DNA from: Bacillota bacterium
GTDB taxonomy: Bacteria > Bacillota > Clostridia > Saccharofermentanales > Fastidiosipilaceae
Assembly (NCBI GenBank): GCA_030057555.1
Contig: JASGUU010000064.1
Span: 1 to 64,000 of the forward strand
Direction: 5' to 3'
DNA: 64,000 bases
The notes below the pieces were generated by a model. That model saw only the letters and a list, made by a program, of their open reading frames with translations, searched no databases and was not told where the DNA came from. Below are positions 31,109 to 40,462 of this stretch, one piece after another. The first letter of the stretch is position 1. Every line of letters begins with the position of its first letter. The translations under genes were made by a program, and so were the position numbers.

Positions 31109-32617
31109 ATGACACGACAAAAGACAGAGCGAAAAAACGCCGCCGACACGGCCGAACAGCAGTTCTGCTGCCGAGAACTGGGAGCGGACCGGCGCCTCTC
31201 CCGCTGGGAGCTCGACTGGCTGCAGGGGCCGCAGCAGCTGTTTCTGCGCCCCTGGCCGGTGCAGGGCCCCGGCGGTGAAACCTGGCTGCTCTATGAACGC
31301 TCGGGCTGCCTGTCTTTCGACGAGCTTCTGGCCCGGCGGAAACTCGGCTTTGACGACTTCCTCGGCCTGCTTGTCATTCTCTGCCGCCGGATTCTCAGTT
31401 CCATCGACCAGCTGCTGGATCCGGAAAATATCGACATCAGCCGCGAGACGCTTTTCTTCCTCCGACCGCAACAGGACCTCGGCAGGGTGCCGCTTGGAGA
31501 GCTCTTCGCTCAGGCCCGCCTCCTCTATCTCCCGGTCGAGCGCGAACAGCCTGGCGCTGCTTCCGGCGCAGAAGGGATGGATCCGGACGACAGTTTTCTC
31601 CTCGTCCGGGATGAAGAGAGCGTCGATATCCGGATTCCGGGCGACGGCAGCGCCGTCCTCGCCCATCTCGTCGAGGATCTCCTGCAGCACTATTTCCCCG
31701 CAGAGCAGGCGCTCGGCCGTCAGCTTCTGGGCCGCTGCTACTGCGATGTCGACTCGTTTCTCGCCTGGCTCGAGGAGGTCCGGCAGCCGGCGGGGAGCAG
31801 GCGGTACAGTCTGGTCCGGAGAAAGCCCGGCAGATTCCGACGTCGGGCGGCAAAGAAAGCGGCACAGGGCCGCAGAGCAGCACGGGGCCGTGGCGGACGG
31901 CGGGCAGGAGCACGTTTCAGGCTGCCTCTCGCGGGACTCTTCGTGCTTCAGCTCCTCCTGCTGGCCGGCATCCAGCAGCTGATCCGCCTCTATGCCGCAG
32001 GAGCTTCGGCCGCCTTTGCCGCCGCGGCCGCAGCCCTCCTCGTCGCCCTCATCGCCCTTGATGTGGCCCTGCTGCTGCGCCCGGAGCACGGGCCGGGGGA
32101 GGATGAGACCGACTATCAGCGGCGGCAGCGGCTGGCGGCGGCGGAGACGCGACGCCGCGAGCAGCGTCGCCGGCTTGAGCGTGCCATCGAGGCCGGGGCA
32201 GATGCCATCGACAGCCAGCCGGCCTTTGCCTGCCTCTACGACGTCACGGGCGACGGTGATTACCAGATGGGCCAGTCTCCGGTCGGCCGGGCACAGCGCT
32301 TCAACACGGACGACTTCATGCGCCGCCGCGTCCCGCTCGCCGTGCTGATGCACAACAGCTGCTATCTGGGCTCCGGGGCCGGACGGGCGGACATTGTCGT
32401 GGACATCGCCCATCTCGAATCCGTGCGCCTGCGCTTTCGCCGGCATGGCGGCAGCTATCGTCTCTGCGATCTCGGAGGCGTCGGGGAGATTCAACTTGAC
32501 GGCAAGACAATGCCGGCCGGCGAGGAGCTGACCCTCGGCAGCCGGCATGAAATCAGGATCGGAGACTGGAAACTGCTCTATCTGGCACCGACCGCAGGTC
32601 GGACCGCAGCTGGCTAG
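31109..32617 (+). CDS. FHA-domain protein of the Tad locus
   Basis: A 502-residue protein. Residues 1-215 form an alpha/beta domain like the DUF6382 region found in clostridial Tad loci. A basic Arg-rich linker (225-265) is followed by two membrane helices (about 268-325), a charged coiled stretch (330-365) and a C-terminal FHA fold (about 385-495, with YLGSGAGRADIVVDIAHLES). FHA domains bind phosphothreonine, suggesting signalling control of the pilus. It lies 32 bases after the pilin gene. Confidence 0.7.
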   Translation: MTRQKTERKNAADTAEQQFCCRELGADRRLSRWELDWLQGPQQLFLRPWPVQGPGGETWLLYERSGCLSFDELLARRKLGFDDFLGLLVILCRRILSSIDQLLDPENIDISRETLFFLRPQQDLGRVPLGELFAQARLLYLPVEREQPGAASGAEGMDPDDSFLLVRDEESVDIRIPGDGSAVLAHLVEDLLQHYFPAEQALGRQLLGRCYCDVDSFLAWLEEVRQPAGSRRYSLVRRKPGRFRRRAAKKAAQGRRAARGRGGRRAGARFRLPLAGLFVLQLLLLAGIQQLIRLYAAGASAAFAAAAAALLVALIALDVALLLRPEHGPGEDETDYQRRQRLAAAETRRREQRRRLERAIEAGADAIDSQPAFACLYDVTGDGDYQMGQSPVGRAQRFNTDDFMRRRVPLAVLMHNSCYLGSGAGRADIVVDIAHLESVRLRFRRHGGSYRLCDLGGVGEIQLDGKTMPAGEELTLGSRHEIRIGDWKLLYLAPTAGRTAAG

Positions 32618-32623
32618 CGCAGC

Positions 32624-33295
32624 CTACTTGGTCCCGAAGAGGCGGTCTCCCGCATCGCCCAGGCCGGGCAGAATGTAGGCGTGCTCGTTCAGGCCCTCGT
32701 CGAGGGCGGCACAGAAGATAGGCACATCCGGATGCGTCTCATGGAGGCGGCGCACGCCTTCGGGCGCCGCGATCAGGCACATGAACTTGATCATGGTGAT
32801 GCCGCGCTGCTTGAGAAAGCTTACCGCTGCGGCCGCCGAGCCGCCGGTCGCCAGCATGGGATCGAGAACGATACATTCACGGCTCGCCGCATCCTCAGGC
32901 AGCTTCAGGTAGTATTCCACCGGCTCCAGAGTATCGGGATCGCGGTAGATACCGATGTGACCCACACGGGCCATCGGCACCAGTGTCAACATGCCGTCGA
33001 CCATGCCGAGACCGGCACGCAGAATCGGGATGAGCGCGAGCTTCTTCCCGGCGATCACGTAGGATCTGGCTTTCTTAAGCGGCGTCTCGACCTCAACTTC
33101 GGTCAGGGGCAGATCGCGGGTCACCTCGTAGCCCATCAGCGTGGCCACTTCGGAGACGAGCTCGCGAAATTCCTTCGTTGGTGTGTCCTTGCTTCGCATC
33201 AGTGTAATCTTGTGCTGGATCAGGGGATGATCAAAAACCATCAGCTGTCCGCCGGTCGGCAAATCGGTGCGCTTCGCATCCGCCTTCTCACTCAT
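32624..33295 (-). CDS. upp: Uracil phosphoribosyltransferase
   Basis: Salvages uracil to UMP with PRPP. The 223-residue protein has the PRPP loop [20 protein letters not shown] and the uracil-binding [24 protein letters not shown] at the end. It has a 15-residue N-terminal extension over the usual 209. It converges on the FHA gene with six bases between the stops. Confidence 0.97.
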   Translation of the reverse strand: MSEKADAKRTDLPTGGQLMVFDHPLIQHKITLMRSKDTPTKEFRELVSEVATLMGYEVTRDLPLTEVEVETPLKKARSYVIAGKKLALIPILRAGLGMVDGMLTLVPMARVGHIGIYRDPDTLEPVEYYLKLPEDAASRECIVLDPMLATGGSAAAAVSFLKQRGITMIKFMCLIAAPEGVRRLHETHPDVPIFCAALDEGLNEHAYILPGLGDAGDRLFGTK

Positions 33296-33372
33296 CGGCT
33301 CCTGCTGCCTCCTCTTTTCTCGGGTGGGGGGTCGTTCCTGCTGCAGTCATCATACTCCACAGCGCCCGGAGA

Positions 33373-35436
33373 TCAAGCGAACGGATAATCCGCATCCCGG
33401 TCGTGGTGCGTAAACGAGCTCTTTCCGGAGGCATAGGGGGCGACGGTCTGGCCGCTGCCGAGAACGAGGTAGCGGTAGCTGACGAGGCCCTCGAGCCCGA
33501 CGGGACCGCGGGCATGGAGACGGCCGGTGGCGATGCCGACCTCGGCCCCGAAGCCATAGCGGAAGCCGTCGCTGAAGCGGGTCGAGCAGTTCCAGAAAAC
33601 GTTGGCACCGTCAACCGCCGCCAGAAAACGCCTGGCCGCCTCCCTGTCCTCCGTCACGATGGCATCGGTGTGCCCCGAACCGTAGCGGTTGATATGGGCA
33701 ACGGCTGCGACGTCATCTGCCACCAGCGCCACGGAGATTTCGAGGTCGAGATACTCCTGATGCCAGTCCTCCACCTCCAGGCACAGCCCGGCGAGCCGTC
33801 CGCCCTCCCCGCCCGCCGCCGCGAGACGGCTGCGCAGCCCGGCGTCCGCATGCAGGCGCACGCCGGCGTCCGCGAGGGCCGTGAGCAGGCGGATGATCAG
33901 AGCATCGTCGAGACGGCTGTCGAGCAGCAGTGTCTCCGCCGCGTTGCAGACAGCCGTATACTGCGTCTTTGCATCGATGGCGATCGCAACCGCCATCTCG
34001 GGATCGGCTTCGCGGTCGATATAGAGGTGACAGACGCCGTCGGCGTGGCCCAGCACAGGGATCGCCGTCCGGCGCATGATCTGCTGGACAAAGGCATTTG
34101 AGCCCCGTGGGATGATGAGATCGACATCCTGATCGAGCTCGAGCAGCTCCGTGACCTGGCGGCGCTCCTCGAGCAGGGCGAGCCAGCCGTCCGGGAGCAG
34201 TCCCGCCGTCGCCCGGCAGATGAGATCGGCCAGCACACGGTTCGTCTCGCGGGCCTCGCTGCCGCCCTTCAGCAGGACGGCGTTGCCGCTTTTGAGGCAG
34301 AGCGTCGCAATCTGCACCAGTGCGTCGGGGCGCGCCTCGAAGATGACCCCGATCACCCCGAGCGGACAGGTGACGCGGTAGAGATCGAGACCGCGGTCGA
34401 GCTCGCGGGCGAGCTGGGTCCGGCCCAGAGGATCGGGCAGAGCCCGCAGGCTCTCGATGCCGGCACGGAGGCCGTCAATGCCTTTTGCGTCCAGACGCAG
34501 CCGCTTAAGCAGGGCCGGCGAGAGCCCCTCCGCCTCCGCACGGCGGCAGTCGGACTCGTTGGCTGCCACAATCCGCCCACGCTCCGCCTCGAGGGCAGCG
34601 GCGATGGCCGCGAGGGCTTCATCGCGGCGCTCGTTCGTGGTCGTCGCGAGGCCACGGGCTGCCACACGCGCCGCCCTCGCCAGCGCCGGTGTCGTCTTCG
34701 ACTCGTAGATGGCGCGCACCCGGGCCAGGGCCTCGTGGGTACCGATGTCATAGGCCTCGCCCTCGAAAAGATGCAGGCGCACGGGTTTTCGCTCATAGAG
34801 CCAGGAGGGGAAGTGACCGGGCGCATCGGGGTTGCCGCCGGCCGCGAGATAGTCGGCGAACAGCGGCAGGGTATCGCGGCGATAGAAGTAGGTCGCGTAG
34901 ACGCCGATGTTGGAGCGCGGCTTCTCGGGCTTCTCCTCGAGATGGAGAACCGTGCCATCGGGGGCGAGCACGGCGATGGCGAAGCGCCGTGGATCCTCCT
35001 CGGGCTCGAGTTCCTGGCCCAGAATCATGTCGCGGCCGTCCTCGAAGAAGGAGGCGGCGATGGGGGCGAGCGGATAGGTGAAGAGATTGTCACCGGCGAT
35101 TACGAGAAGATCGTCGTCGATGGCGAGGCTGCGGATCGCAAACTCGATGTCGCCGACGGCACCGAGCCGGTTCTCCGGCGTATCCGTTCCGTCGTCGAGC
35201 ACTGTGATCGGGACCCGGACCTGCGGGCCGCGACTGGCGGCCCAGTCATCGAAGGCCGCAGCGAAGCGGCTGTTCGTCACCACAATGATTTCGTCGACCG
35301 CCGCGATCGTCTCGATCTCGGCGACGATATGGTCGATGATCGGCCGGCCGCCGACCTCCAGCAGCGGTTTCGGCCGGTCGATCGTCAGGGGGTAGAGCCG
35401 CGTGGCATAGCCGGCGGCGAGAATGATCGCTTTCAT
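33373..35436 (-). CDS. Fusion: sugar nucleotidyltransferase + gamma-glutamyl phosphate reductase
   Basis: One 687-residue frame with two enzymes. Residues 1-235 are an NTP transferase of the glucose-1-phosphate thymidylyltransferase type (MKAIILAAGYATRLYPLT, RPKPLLEVGGRPI, LVIAGDNLF, DIGTHEAL). Residues 245-687 are ProA, the second enzyme of proline synthesis, with GVIGVIFEARPDALVQIA and the catalytic cysteine in QYTAVCNAAETLL. No stop, ATG or ribosome site lies at the junction near 34716. No proB is in the window. The start overlaps the rlmL-type stop by four bases. Confidence 0.9.
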   Translation of the reverse strand: MKAIILAAGYATRLYPLTIDRPKPLLEVGGRPIIDHIVAEIETIAAVDEIIVVTNSRFAAAFDDWAASRGPQVRVPITVLDDGTDTPENRLGAVGDIEFAIRSLAIDDDLLVIAGDNLFTYPLAPIAASFFEDGRDMILGQELEPEEDPRRFAIAVLAPDGTVLHLEEKPEKPRSNIGVYATYFYRRDTLPLFADYLAAGGNPDAPGHFPSWLYERKPVRLHLFEGEAYDIGTHEALARVRAIYESKTTPALARAARVAARGLATTTNERRDEALAAIAAALEAERGRIVAANESDCRRAEAEGLSPALLKRLRLDAKGIDGLRAGIESLRALPDPLGRTQLARELDRGLDLYRVTCPLGVIGVIFEARPDALVQIATLCLKSGNAVLLKGGSEARETNRVLADLICRATAGLLPDGWLALLEERRQVTELLELDQDVDLIIPRGSNAFVQQIMRRTAIPVLGHADGVCHLYIDREADPEMAVAIAIDAKTQYTAVCNAAETLLLDSRLDDALIIRLLTALADAGVRLHADAGLRSRLAAAGGEGGRLAGLCLEVEDWHQEYLDLEISVALVADDVAAVAHINRYGSGHTDAIVTEDREAARRFLAAVDGANVFWNCSTRFSDGFRYGFGAEVGIATGRLHARGPVGLEGLVSYRYLVLGSGQTVAPYASGKSSFTHHDRDADYPFA

Positions 35437-36758
35437 CGTCGGGCTTCTCCTCTCTTTTCGCGCCTGTTTACAGGCGCGCGTCCGCCTGCCGGCGGACGGG
35501 GGCGCAGATATTGATAGTAAGTACAGGCCAGGCTGCCGTTATAGAGTTTGCGGCGGCGATCGGCCGGGCGGCCGAAGTTCCGCTCGAAGTCGCGGGCGAG
35601 CGCCAGTATTCCGAGACGCAGGCCCGGGGCCAGCTCGCCCGTTTCGGGGTTTTGCAGCGCGAGGCGGCCCAGGGCGCGGGCATGCCCGGCCGCGGCCTCG
35701 GCATCCTCGAGGCGCTCACCGTAGGGAATGTTGCTGATCAGGAGACAGCGGGGTGTTCTGCAGACAGCGGCGAGGCGCCCGCGGTCGAGCCTGAGCGCAT
35801 CCTGAGCAAAAAACGAACAGAGCTCACCGACGCCGGCCCGCCCGGCGTTACGCCCGGCGATGGCGAGACTATCCGTATCGATGTCGGAGCCCAGAATCAG
35901 GGCTCCTCCCGTTGCCTGCCCGGCCCTGATCCGGGCAATGCCCGCATCCGCCTCTTCCCTGGCCAACCGACGCTCGTGGGCAAAAGCAGCCTGATCCAGC
36001 CAGCCCCACTTCTCCCCTGCGAAACGGCGCAGTCGCCCGGGCGCAGCTCCCGCGGCGCGGAGGGCCGCCTCGATGACGATGGTGCCCGAGCCGCAGTAGG
36101 GATCGTAGAGGCTCTCGGCCTCCCAGGGACACCCGGGATCAAGCTCGGCGGGCGGACGGGCAGGCCAGTGCAGCAGACGGACCAGAGCGGCCGCCAGAGT
36201 CTCCTTCAGCGGAGCCGCCATCGCTTCGCTGCGATAGCCGCGCTTGTGAAGTCCGGTACCACTGGTGTCGACGCGCAGGCTGCAGCAGTCGTTGCGGAGG
36301 GCGAAGCGGACCAGTATGCGGCCCTGTTCACGGCGCTCGGGTACCATGCGGGCTCTGCCGCCATAGCGCCGCTCCAGCAGACGCTCAACGATGCCGCGTT
36401 TGATGAGGCGCTGGATGTCCGGAACAGAGTGCAGTACCGAGTCGAGGGCATAGCCGCCGACGCGGATCTCGGCCGATTCGGGAACCCAGTCCTCCCAGGG
36501 CAGGCCTTCGATCCAGGCGACGAGGTCATCGAAACTGCGAAGCTGCGCCTGATCCAGTTCCAGAAGAACACGCTCGGCGCAGGCCAGACGCAGATTGAGG
36601 CGGGCAATCGTGCGGGAGAGTGCGCTGCGGTCGGTGGGCGCCCGCAGACGAACTTCGGCATCGGCAAGGGTGATATCGGCGTCGCCATGGCCGAGCTCCT
36701 GCAGCTCTGCGGCGACCACCCGTTCCAGTCCCATAATGACCGGAAGCACGATCTGCAT
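35433..36758 (-). CDS. THUMP-domain 23S rRNA guanine-N2 methyltransferase (RlmL/YpsC type)
   Basis: SAM-dependent RNA methyltransferase of the RlmL-N family. It has an N-terminal THUMP domain (residues ~50-160, ending in GTGLHKRGYR), then the methylase with SLYDPYCGSGTIVIEAAL and the catalytic ISNIPYGERL in place of the NPPYG motif. The ATG at 36758 lies nine bases after GGAGGT; another ATG six bases upstream is too close. It is 441 residues including a basic C-terminal end. Confidence 0.9.
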   Translation of the reverse strand: MQIVLPVIMGLERVVAAELQELGHGDADITLADAEVRLRAPTDRSALSRTIARLNLRLACAERVLLELDQAQLRSFDDLVAWIEGLPWEDWVPESAEIRVGGYALDSVLHSVPDIQRLIKRGIVERLLERRYGGRARMVPERREQGRILVRFALRNDCCSLRVDTSGTGLHKRGYRSEAMAAPLKETLAAALVRLLHWPARPPAELDPGCPWEAESLYDPYCGSGTIVIEAALRAAGAAPGRLRRFAGEKWGWLDQAAFAHERRLAREEADAGIARIRAGQATGGALILGSDIDTDSLAIAGRNAGRAGVGELCSFFAQDALRLDRGRLAAVCRTPRCLLISNIPYGERLEDAEAAAGHARALGRLALQNPETGELAPGLRLGILALARDFERNFGRPADRRRKLYNGSLACTYYQYLRPRPPAGGRAPVNRREKRGEARR

Positions 36759-37345
36759 GCCCATGCCACCTCCCTCTTTCCAGCATGATCCACAGCAAAG
36801 TATAGCCTGTGCTGCTGCCGTCGACCAGTTTGGGCGTAATCGGGCGCTGCCGCAGCGCCCTGGGAGCCCCGTCCGGTCAAGATCGGATGAAAGTACGGAA
36901 CATTTCGCAGCAGGTACCGGCCTGACAACCGCTGGAGTGGATACTGAAAAGGAATGAATAATGAATATAATTCCATATCCTGAATACAAGTATACTTTGT
37001 ATTTAAAAAACGTGCTGCACGTAAATACCAGTCTGAGAATTATCGATTAGCTGCCATATATCAGCTATATATCAGCATATTTTGCCGTTCTGTTTGTGCA
37101 GCAGAAGATGGCTGCAACAATAGATCCAGACGCATTCAACTTTATTTTTTATTTATGCTTAATATATACCAACGCCCTCTTACTTCAATTCAGGGCAAAA
37201 AACGACAGAAAGAGCTTGATATTTCTGCATATTATATTCATTATTATTATTTAAAACATATGCACTGCTGAATCCTTGAGCACCCGTTCCTGACCATGCG
37301 ATTTAACCAAAGGAGGGAGGCAGGCCACATGAGAGGAGACGTTGA
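36759..37345. other. AT-rich intergenic region with repeats
   Basis: From about 36950 to 37300 the sequence is strongly AT-rich, in contrast to its surroundings. It holds an inverted repeat AATACAA..TTGTATT (36983-37003) around a TATACT box, and a tandem ATATATCAGC pair (37056-37065, 37067-37076). It separates the leftward rlmL-type gene from the rightward XRE gene and probably carries both promoters. No gene is visible and no DnaA-box cluster was found. Confidence 0.5.
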
Positions 37346-37888
37346 ATGGGGAAACAGGATGAAAATGCCTTATTCGCCTCTGGCGGAGCGCATGATCCGG
37401 CAGCCGGAAGAACGATAAGCAGCGCACTGCGACCGGTCAACGCGGCACAGAGACTCGGTCCCCTGCCCTTCGAAGTGATCGAACGCACCTATGGGGCCCG
37501 CATACTCGGAAAAGTGCTCCGGACGCTGCGCGAGGATCAGGGCTATTCCCGCCTCGATCTGGCGAACCATGTGGAAATGGATCCGAAATATCTCGCCCGG
37601 ATTGAGTACGGCAACTGCAGTGTCTCACTGCGCAAACTCGCTCCGCTCTGTTTTGCCCTCGGTTTCACGCTGTCGAAGATCTTCCACGTCCTCGAGACAA
37701 TCAACGAGACCGATGCTCCACACTGGTTCACCCCGCGCGCCGACACGGCCGGATCCCGCGATGGGGTGTCCGTCTATCATCTGCTCCGTGACGCTGCCGG
37801 CAACTATGAGAGCGCCGGGAATGCCTCTGCAGCAGAACTGGAAGAAACGGAAGAAACCGGGCCGGCCGCCGCAGGCGGCAGCGACTGA
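37346..37888 (+). CDS. XRE family helix-turn-helix regulator
   Basis: A 180-residue protein with a Cro/CI-type helix-turn-helix at residues ~52-110 (VLRTLREDQGYSRLDLANHV, EMDPKYLARIEYGNCSVSLR). Low-complexity arms lie on either side, and the C-terminus is rich in Ala and Glu. GAGGAG precedes the ATG by about seven bases. The stop is two bases before mutM, so the two form an operon. The target and signal are unknown. Confidence 0.8.
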   Translation: MGKQDENALFASGGAHDPAAGRTISSALRPVNAAQRLGPLPFEVIERTYGARILGKVLRTLREDQGYSRLDLANHVEMDPKYLARIEYGNCSVSLRKLAPLCFALGFTLSKIFHVLETINETDAPHWFTPRADTAGSRDGVSVYHLLRDAAGNYESAGNASAAELEETEETGPAAAGGSD

Positions 37889-37890
37889 GC

Positions 37891-39954
37891 ATGCCTGAAC
37901 TGCCTGAAGTCGAGCAGATGCGCCGCAGTCTGGCCCGCCGGCTCGAACATGCACACCTGCTTATGTTCATCAGCCTGCGGCCGGGCTTCCCCGACCTGAC
38001 GACCGTCGCTCTCGGCCTCGAGGCGATTCGTGATGCCGCCATCCGCCGTATTGACCGCCGCGGCAAATATCTCATCTGGCGTCTTGACAGCCCGGAGGGC
38101 AGCTTTGCCCTCGTCTGCCATCCGCGCATGACAGGGCACTTTCTCTGGCATGACGAAACCCAGCCTCTGCCGCCTCACATCCACGCCATGGTCCGCATTC
38201 TGGACAGCTCGGGAGAGCCCGGCCTCCTGCTCTGGCAGGATGTCCGCCGCTTCGGAACGCTGGAGCTGCTGCCCGCCGGCCGTCTCGAGACCGGTCCGCA
38301 TGCACTTCTGCGGCTGGGCCCTGAGGCCGACAGCTGGCGGCCCGATGCCGCAGCCCTCGTGCGCGCCGAACGCGGACGCAGGCGGAGTATCGCCGCCTGG
38401 CTTCTCGATCAGGAGAATGTCGCGGGCCTGGGGGCCATCTATGTCACCGAGGCCCTCCATGCCTGCGGCCTCGATCCGGCCACTCCCGCCAGCCGCCTGA
38501 GCCGCCCCGACTGGCAGCGCCTGTCCGCCGTGGTGCGGGATCTGCTGCGCTGGGCACAGGCCCGCGGCGGCTCCAGCATCAGCGATTATGTCGACAGCGA
38601 CGGCGGACGTGGCAGTTTCCAGCTGGAACACCGCATCTATGGCCGCTATCGCGAAGCCTGCCCCGACTGTGGTACAACGCTCGGCAGACGGGCTGTCGGG
38701 GGACGGCACATAGGCTACTGTCCGCGCTGTGTGCGCCTGCCCAGGTTCCGGCATCTGGCCAAACAGGATGACATCCGGCACAGAGGCAGGATAGAATCTG
38801 TGGAGAAGCCCGTTTGCGACAGCAGCAGTGAAAGGATCTCTCCCATGTCAGCACAGAACACATCGCGAATGCTCTATGTCGGCGGCTATGGAGGCCGCCG
38901 CATCGACCCCGCACCCGCCGGTCTGGTCACGGCTTCCCTGAGCGCCTGGTCCGTAACGGACACGGGCGAACTCACTCCTGTCCGTACCTTCGCCGGTGTC
39001 CGGGACTCCTCCTATGTCATCCCTGATCCGGCAGGTGATCTGCTCCTGGCCGTTCAGGAGAGCGGCCGCGGCGGCCGCTTCCTGATCGTCGACCCCCGGA
39101 GCGACTCGGACGACCCGCTGGCCGCAGTGAACATCGGCGCCGGTGGCCCCTGCCACCTCACCGTACATGGCAGCTGGGTCTTCACGGCCAATTACGGCTC
39201 CGGCTCGATCTCCTGCCTGCGCCTCGCGGACGACCATCGACAGGCGCGCCTCGTCGCCGTCATCCAGCACAGCGGCTCATCGGCCAATCCGGGCCGCCAG
39301 GAGGGCCCGCACACCCACTGGGTCGGCATCGACCCCGCCAGCTGTTATCTCTACGCCGTCGACCTGGGCATCGATGCCGTCCTGCGCTATCCCCTGAGCG
39401 CGCTGCTTGAGCGGCTTGAGACCCTGTCCGCAGCCGACGCGGCCGCGCCCACGCTGGACTTCGCTGAAGTCCGGCATGACAGAATCGTCTTCCCGGACGG
39501 CGAAGGCCCGCGGCACATGGTCTTCTCGCCCGACGGCCACTGCGGTTTTGTGGTGACGGAGCTCGGCAACCGCGTCTTCGCCCTTGACCTCACCGAGGCC
39601 CTGCCCGCCGTCCGGGATCTGGGGCTGGCCGGCGGCAGCGAGGGAGAAGCGAACTACCCCGCCGCCATCCGTCTGGCACCGGACGGGCGCCATCTGGCGA
39701 CCAGCATCCGCGGCAGCAACCGCATCGGCATCTTCGTCCTCGACGGTGCCACGGCGACGCGCATTCAGAATCTGCCCTGCGGCGGTGTCTGGCCGCGTGA
39801 CCTCTTCTACGCCGCCGACGGCCGGACGCTCTGGTGTGCGAACGAGCAGAGCCACGAGATTACCCGCTTCACAGTAGCCGCTGACGGCACGATCGCAGGC
39901 GGCGAATCAGTCGCCCGTGTCTCAGCTCCGGCCTGCCTGCTGGAAGTTCTCTGA
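37891..39954 (+). CDS. mutM: Composite MutM DNA glycosylase - lactonase-type beta-propeller
   Basis: Residues 1-285 are formamidopyrimidine-DNA glycosylase: N-terminal catalytic PELPEVEQMRRSL, RRGKYLIW, MTGHFL, and the zinc finger CPDCGTT..GYCPRCVR. It removes oxidised purines from DNA. Residues ~325-687 are a YbhE/Pgl-type seven-blade lactonase (GGPCHLTVHGSWVFTANYGS, RQEGPHTHWVGIDP, VDLGIDAVLRYP). The frame is open across a ~35-residue linker, but ATG 38845 (codon 319) has AAAGGA nine bases upstream and could start a separate lactonase. Fusion, dual product or loss of a stop are all possible. Confidence 0.88.
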   Translation: MPELPEVEQMRRSLARRLEHAHLLMFISLRPGFPDLTTVALGLEAIRDAAIRRIDRRGKYLIWRLDSPEGSFALVCHPRMTGHFLWHDETQPLPPHIHAMVRILDSSGEPGLLLWQDVRRFGTLELLPAGRLETGPHALLRLGPEADSWRPDAAALVRAERGRRRSIAAWLLDQENVAGLGAIYVTEALHACGLDPATPASRLSRPDWQRLSAVVRDLLRWAQARGGSSISDYVDSDGGRGSFQLEHRIYGRYREACPDCGTTLGRRAVGGRHIGYCPRCVRLPRFRHLAKQDDIRHRGRIESVEKPVCDSSSERISPMSAQNTSRMLYVGGYGGRRIDPAPAGLVTASLSAWSVTDTGELTPVRTFAGVRDSSYVIPDPAGDLLLAVQESGRGGRFLIVDPRSDSDDPLAAVNIGAGGPCHLTVHGSWVFTANYGSGSISCLRLADDHRQARLVAVIQHSGSSANPGRQEGPHTHWVGIDPASCYLYAVDLGIDAVLRYPLSALLERLETLSAADAAAPTLDFAEVRHDRIVFPDGEGPRHMVFSPDGHCGFVVTELGNRVFALDLTEALPAVRDLGLAGGSEGEANYPAAIRLAPDGRHLATSIRGSNRIGIFVLDGATATRIQNLPCGGVWPRDLFYAADGRTLWCANEQSHEITRFTVAADGTIAGGESVARVSAPACLLEVL

Positions 39955-39980
39955 AGCCTCGGTTCTCACAGACAGAGCCT

Positions 39981-40020
39981 GCCCCGTTTTCGACGCCCGC
40001 GCGGATGCGGGGCATTTTGT
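39981..40020 (+). terminator. Terminator after the mutM-lactonase gene
   Basis: Stem GCCCCG/CGGGGC with a 21-base loop, followed by ATTTTGT, 27 bases past the stop. Confidence 0.6.
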
Positions 40021-40064
40021 CGCACATTCTTTACACAAAGAACTGCATTCATCCCGCCATAACC

Positions 40065-40073
40065 TGCTACAAT
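40065..40073 (+). promoter_or_regulatory. Promoter of the DUF3006-like gene
   Basis: TGCTACAAT, an extended -10 box, lies about 70 bases before the start; no strong -35 is seen. Confidence 0.5.
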
Positions 40074-40145
40074 GATGATGCAAAAGGCGTAACAGCCGCC
40101 CGTTTCGCCCCACTGCAAAGATTACGATGAGGAGGTTTGACGCCG

Positions 40146-40367
40146 ATGGTTCAGGGTTTTGTTTCACGTTTCAATGGACGCAACGCTATCATCGAGGATA
40201 TCGAACGCAACCAGTTCAGTGTTGAGCGCATCAAACTGCCGCCCGATGTAAAGATCGGCGACTTCGTCGTCGAGAATCCCAAAAAGGGAACCTTCCATGT
40301 CGACGCCGAGATCACTGCGAAGCGCCAGCTCGAACTGCGCCGCATTGCCGATACGCACTTCGATTGA
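40146..40367 (+). CDS. DUF3006-like small protein
   Basis: A 73-residue protein (VSRFNGRNAIIEDIERNQFS, KLPPDVKIGDFVVEN) with the length and pattern of DUF3006: a beta-rich core followed by a proline-led stretch and a 'GD' turn. Function unknown. GAGGAGG lies ten bases before the ATG at 40146; a TTG at 40137 is an alternative that sits too close to the site. Confidence 0.65.
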   Translation: MVQGFVSRFNGRNAIIEDIERNQFSVERIKLPPDVKIGDFVVENPKKGTFHVDAEITAKRQLELRRIADTHFD

Positions 40368-40397
40368 TCTGTTGACAGCACAGCTGACCGGAATGAA

Positions 40398-40425
40398 TTG
40401 ACAGCAGGTAATCTCGTGGTAAAAT
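40398..40425 (+). promoter_or_regulatory. tRNA-Gln promoter
   Basis: TTGACA (40398-40403), 16 bases and TAAAAT (40420-40425). Confidence 0.8.
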
Positions 40426-40462
40426 GACCGACGTACCTCGGCGACAGGCCGCAGTACGAAGG

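Noticed and set aside
36950-37300. Replication origin
   Set aside because: AT-rich with short repeats, but no cluster of TTATCCACA-type boxes and no dnaA or dnaN nearby.
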